Assembly: GCA_026414565.1 (NCBI GenBank)
Contig: JAOAIT010000007.1
Span: 62,001 to 126,000, forward strand
Length of the DNA stretch: 64,000 bases
DNA from: Verrucomicrobiia bacterium
Lineage (GTDB): Bacteria > Verrucomicrobiota > Verrucomicrobiia > Limisphaerales > Fontisphaeraceae
Reading direction: 5' to 3'
The notes under the pieces are model-generated. The model had not been told where the DNA came from. It made no database searches and saw only the letters and a program-made list of their open reading frames with translations. The first letter of the stretch is position 1, and every line of letters begins with the position of its first letter. Shown here piece by piece: positions 60,801 to 64,000 of the stretch. Made by a program: the position numbers and the translations under genes.

Positions 60801-61256
60801 ATGCCTGCACAACCCAAACTCATCCTGGAAACCCTGCTTCAAACCCTGGGCTTCGAGGCCACCGTCGAGGAACATCAGCTCGACGACGGCCTGCTGCTGG
60901 ACGTCAAAACGGACGATTCCGGCCGGCTCATTGGACGGCAGGGGCAAACCCTCTCCAGCCTCCAATACCTGACCAACCGGCTGATTTTCCAGCAAGATCC
61001 GCACGCGCCCAAGGTCACCGTGGATGTCGCGGGTTACCGCAGCCAGGCCCGCGAAGCCCTGGTCAAAAAGGCGCTCGCCGCGGCGGAAAAAGTGCATCGC
61101 TGGGGCGATGTGGTGGAGCTGGAGCCGATGAATGCCTTTGATCGCCGGATCGTTCACAACGCGCTGAAAAACGATCCGCGCATTGAGACCAGATCCGTCG
61201 AGGTCGAGGGCACCGACAAGAAGGCCATCCTGCTCCGCCCCAAGGCCCAAGCCTAG
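60801..61256 (+). CDS. khpB: KH/R3H RNA-binding protein (Jag/KhpB-like)
   Basis: About 151 aa. A KH domain with GRLIGRQGQTLSSLQYL (GxxG loop ~39-42) is followed by an R3H domain (EPMNAFDRRIVHNALKNDPRI; RxxxH). The N-terminal Jag domain of the Bacillus/Thermotoga protein is absent, as in many short members. It binds RNA and is nearly always encoded next to yidC. I chose the ATG at 60801. Confidence 0.88.
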   Translation: MPAQPKLILETLLQTLGFEATVEEHQLDDGLLLDVKTDDSGRLIGRQGQTLSSLQYLTNRLIFQQDPHAPKVTVDVAGYRSQAREALVKKALAAAEKVHRWGDVVELEPMNAFDRRIVHNALKNDPRIETRSVEVEGTDKKAILLRPKAQA

Positions 61257-61273
61257 GGCCGCGTTTTCCGGCT

Positions 61274-62134
61274 TCACCGCGGCGGCAGACCCGCGCGCGC
61301 CTTGACTTCACGCAGCATGCGCTGCCAGTGCCGGCGCAAAAACGGCGGATGGCACAGGCTGTCCAGCACATACGCCCGGTCCGCCCGCGCCAGATCCAGC
61401 GTGGCGGTGATCATTTCCTCCTGATACCATCCGGCCTGGGCCAGCGGCAGGCCGTGGGGTTCACGAATGAACGAATCCCCGCTTGATGTCTGCAAACCAT
61501 CCGGCGATTCCCCCACCGTGTTGGCCACGCAATGAAAGATTTTGGTGTTGGGGCCCACGGGCTGTTGCGCCCGTCCCGAGGTGCGCTTCCACGTCACCGC
61601 CTCGATTTCGTCCGAGCTGCACGAAGGATGAAAGAGAATCTGCGCTCCCGCCATGGCCGGCAGGCGGTACAACTCCGGGTGTCGTCCATCCCGGCAGATC
61701 ACCAGCGTGCACCAGAGGCCGTCCAGTTGAAACAGCGCCAGTTTGTTTCCGCCCCGGCAGTATTTCTTTTCATCACGCCCGGCCATGTTGACCTTGGCAT
61801 ATTCATAGGTGATGCGTCCCTCCGGGTTGATCACGTGGGCCAGATTCAGATAGCGCGCCCCCGCTTTTTTCAGGGTGCCCACGATGGCCCAGAGACCCGC
61901 CTGCCGCACCGCCTGGCAGACGGTTTCCAGGGCCGCCTCCACCTGCGCCGGACGCAGGGTAATCGCATAAGGGAAATAGTAACTGGTCAGACACGCCTCC
62001 GGAAACAGGACCACCCGGCTGCCGGCCGCCGCCGCGGCCTTCAGATAATGGAGGATGCGCTCCAAATTGTACTCCAGCGGTTTGGCCCAATGCAGTTGGA
62101 CGCACGAAACTTGCAGGGTTTTGGGAGGTTGCAT
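61274..62134 (-). CDS. Carbon-nitrogen hydrolase (nitrilase superfamily)
   Basis: 286 aa. The catalytic triad is visible: Glu in LFPEACLTSYY (~46), Lys in EYAKVNMAG (~114) and Cys in LVICRDGRHPEL (~149). Members cleave C-N bonds in amides or N-carbamoyl compounds, or make amidase-type reactions, in the cytoplasm. The exact class (beta-ureidopropionase-like, N-carbamoylputrescine amidase-like) is not clear. It converges with the khpB gene. Confidence 0.86.
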   Translation of the reverse strand: MQPPKTLQVSCVQLHWAKPLEYNLERILHYLKAAAAAGSRVVLFPEACLTSYYFPYAITLRPAQVEAALETVCQAVRQAGLWAIVGTLKKAGARYLNLAHVINPEGRITYEYAKVNMAGRDEKKYCRGGNKLALFQLDGLWCTLVICRDGRHPELYRLPAMAGAQILFHPSCSSDEIEAVTWKRTSGRAQQPVGPNTKIFHCVANTVGESPDGLQTSSGDSFIREPHGLPLAQAGWYQEEMITATLDLARADRAYVLDSLCHPPFLRRHWQRMLREVKARAGLPPR

Positions 62135-62517
62135 AATTCAGCGAGCCAGAGCGTAAGCCTGAAAAACCCCGCTGCCAAGTCTGCTTGTGGGAATGTTTTC
62201 GGAAGTACGCCCCGCGTGTGGAGGGCGGCCAGTTTGCCCGGGCAGGGGAGACGGGGCCTGGGCGGGCCGGGCGCGTAATAAATGGGGCCCTCCGAGGCGC
62301 TCTGGCCGTCGGGAAATAGCCTTTTTTCGGGGGGCTTGCCTTGGAGAAATGACTTTGGCTTGGAAATTGCTTTCTCAAAGTTGCGATTGGTGTGTCCTTG
62401 TGGCACTTTATCGGCGGCTGGAGTAGCAAGCCTGCCTTCTACTCGCCCACAACCTGGGGTTGGCAACGCGGCCCCGGTGGTGTATAAACGTACGTGAATA
62501 GTTTAATATTTATTAAA
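62135..62517. other. Divergent intergenic region
   Basis: 383 bp between the hydrolase (minus) and the terminal exported protein gene (plus). It holds the promoter at 62460-62488. Open frames here (for example 62187-62426) look non-coding. Confidence 0.5.
62460..62488 (+). promoter_or_regulatory. Sigma-70-type promoter of the terminal gene
   Basis: TTGGCA (62460-62465) and TATAAA (62483-62488) with a 17-nt spacer. The predicted start near 62495 leaves about 23 nt before the ATG at 62518. Confidence 0.7.
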
Positions 62518-64000
62518 ATGCGCCCGCTCCACTGCCTCGATCCAGGCCGGAATAGCAGCCTTGTTGCATTTCTGCTCACGCTCCTGCTGGCTGCTCCTCT
62601 GGTCGCCCAGACCCATTCCCAGGCCATCGTCCGGTTGCTGCCGGCCGCGGAGGGATGGCGGGTCAGCCTGGATGGCAAGGCGTCCATGCCCCTGAAGGAT
62701 TTGGCAGCCGGGGTTTTAATCAATGGTGTTCAAGTAACCCCCCCCGGGGCGGAGGGCATGGCCAGCGTGACGGCGGCCGAGCGGGACGTGGTGCTGGAGG
62801 TGGAAGGTTTCAAGGATTGGACGGCGCAGTTGCCCAAGGGGCAGGCGTTGCAGGTGCGACCGAACCCCAAAATGCAATGGTTGGACGCGCAGACCCCCAG
62901 CGAGAATACTGGCGAGGTGACCTTAAATCTGCCCGATGGCGCCAGGGCCGTCCTGCGCGGGGCGTCCAGCGCACGGTTTGATCTGTTCAAGGATGGTTCT
63001 TACTACCTGGCGGGCCGGGGACGGATTACGGCCACGGATGCCGACGGCTTGAGCCGGGAGTTGTCCCCGTTTGTGCCCCCCATGGTGGGAGGGCCGTTGC
63101 AGCGCACATCGGCCAATGGCAAGTCGGCGGGGCGCCTGCAACGGCTCACACCCTTGCTGGAAGTGGCGATGGGCGGCAAGGCGGACAGCGCGGTGGAAAT
63201 TTACATCGGCAAACAGCGCTACACCCTCAACGCCCAGACGCCGCAGGTGGTGGAACTGCCCAACGGCACGCAACTGGAGCTGGCGCAGAATCCTGGCTCG
63301 CGTGTGGTGGAATGGCGGCTGCGCAAAGGCATGTGCCGGGTGTGGGTGGCGGGTTTTGATTGCTGGAGCGCGTTTCTGATTTCCGAGCAAAGCCTGGGCT
63401 CCCTGTGGAATCTGGACAAGGGGGCGGTGGACACCGCTAACACGACGGCCACCAATCTTTTTCCCACGGCGCGCGAGGTGCTGGTGCGGATTGCCAACCG
63501 GTTCTCGGCCAGTGTGCCCGGCGGCACCACCTTCCAGTATATTAATGTACAGAACTGCTCCACCTTCGTGGCCTCGGCGGATGGGCCGGTGGATTTCTTC
63601 AATCCCATTTCCCGCCAGATCACCCGGATTGGGAGCGAGAGCAGCGCCACCTTCCGCAGCGGCGTGGTGGCGGCCAGTCCCAACGCGCCGTTCAATTCGA
63701 TTACCATGAACTGGGACGACGGCGGCGAATTGCGCATCAGCGGGACGGCGGGCGATTTCAAGGTGGCCCCCAAGACCCGGCAGGTGTTGCGGGGGGACAA
63801 TGACAGCCAGTTGGCGGTCAACTACACTGACACCGGCCTGATTGAAATCCAGTCGGTCAGCAGCGCTTATCAAATTGATTTGCGGCCTTTGAAAGACTGG
63901 CAGGTGCGGATGGGCGAGGGGGACGGCCTGGGAGTGATTTACGACAGCAAGACCGGCGTGTTTTATGGCACCGCCAACCCGGCCAACAGCGCGCCAGTGG
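62518..64000 (+). CDS. Large exported protein with FecR-like repeats, 3'-truncated
   Basis: Open from the ATG at 62518 to the right edge (494 codons), so the C-terminus is missing. A signal peptide (hydrophobic run LVAFLLTLLLAAPLVA) is followed by strand-rich segments. VTLNLPDGARAVLRGASSAR, VVELPNGTQLELAQNPGSR and ITMNWDDGGELRISGTAG share a 'polar-strand, L/N-P/D-D/N-G' turn reminiscent of FecR or surface-repeat proteins. I recognise no full domain. It is probably a periplasmic or surface protein of PVC type. Confidence 0.75.
   Translation, partial: MRPLHCLDPGRNSSLVAFLLTLLLAAPLVAQTHSQAIVRLLPAAEGWRVSLDGKASMPLKDLAAGVLINGVQVTPPGAEGMASVTAAERDVVLEVEGFKDWTAQLPKGQALQVRPNPKMQWLDAQTPSENTGEVTLNLPDGARAVLRGASSARFDLFKDGSYYLAGRGRITATDADGLSRELSPFVPPMVGGPLQRTSANGKSAGRLQRLTPLLEVAMGGKADSAVEIYIGKQRYTLNAQTPQVVELPNGTQLELAQNPGSRVVEWRLRKGMCRVWVAGFDCWSAFLISEQSLGSLWNLDKGAVDTANTTATNLFPTAREVLVRIANRFSASVPGGTTFQYINVQNCSTFVASADGPVDFFNPISRQITRIGSESSATFRSGVVAASPNAPFNSITMNWDDGGELRISGTAGDFKVAPKTRQVLRGDNDSQLAVNYTDTGLIEIQSVSSAYQIDLRPLKDWQVRMGEGDGLGVIYDSKTGVFYGTANPANSAPV

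Noticed and set aside
1-64000. tRNA, rRNA, CRISPR arrays, insertion sequences, prophage genes
   Set aside because: Intergenic gaps were read for cloverleaf, repeat-spacer and transposase signals; none was seen. The prepilin pair is a gene duplication, not a mobile element.

Overview
The window looks like a chromosomal segment from a GC-rich, Gram-negative bacterium of the PVC superphylum, most likely Verrucomicrobiota (Limisphaerales/Pedosphaera-like). The taxon is inferred from gene content: several Gfo/Idh/MocA oxidoreductases with twin-arginine signals, DUF1080 and ThuA proteins, two prepilin-type N-terminal methylation proteins, a sialate O-acetylesterase-like enzyme, futalosine-pathway menaquinone genes and an EF-P without a lysine at its loop tip. 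I saw no tRNA, rRNA, CRISPR array, IS element or phage module.

Layout. 1-7.3 kb: end of a 2-oxoacid dehydrogenase E2 gene, its E3 (lpdA) and an intrinsic terminator, then exported beta-propeller proteins, a frameshifted DUF1080 protein, a DUF1573-cytochrome c fusion and tmk. 7.3-21 kb: mostly single genes (MocA-like oxidoreductase, CbiX-like chelatase, cNMP-binding histidine kinase, sugar epimerase, RRM protein, SGNH esterase, lipoprotein, MBL hydrolase, metallophosphoesterase, two prepilins with sigma-54-type promoters, efp, alpha/beta hydrolase). 21.1-22.7 kb: an RHS fragment and a tiny membrane ORF bounded by repeat-like sequences. 22.8-31.5 kb: a large VWA membrane protein, rdgB, a methyltransferase, a deoxyhypusine-synthase-like enzyme and a cluster of signalling proteins.

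31.7-41.9 kb is an eight-gene minus-strand operon for methylmalonyl-CoA/propionate metabolism. It holds a biotin carrier (1.3S-like), a CxxC/OadG-like protein, a 12S-type carboxyltransferase, methylmalonyl-CoA epimerase, MeaB, both methylmalonyl-CoA mutase subunits and a 5S-type pyruvate/oxaloacetate carboxyltransferase. Together they could run the transcarboxylase (Wood-Werkman) route between succinyl-CoA and propionyl-CoA, coupled to pyruvate/oxaloacetate. An AT-rich control region with two inverted repeats precedes the operon.

42.3-49.9 kb: hisH, trxB, rhodanese, a GH43 arabinanase-like enzyme, Mrp ATPase, DUF1080, ThuA and another MocA-like oxidoreductase. 49.9-52 kb: mqnE and mqnA. 52.2-58 kb is the most intriguing block. 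It is a tight six-gene operon (HemN-like radical SAM enzyme, chorismate-lyase-like protein, flavin halogenase-like oxidoreductase, hotdog thioesterase, five-helix EamA-like membrane protein, PaaK-like CoA ligase) that I read as an undescribed chorismate-derived aromatic acyl-CoA pathway. 58-61.3 kb: the rpmH-rnpA-yidD-yidC-khpB (jag) cluster behind a good promoter. The window ends with a nitrilase-family hydrolase and a large exported protein that runs off the right edge.
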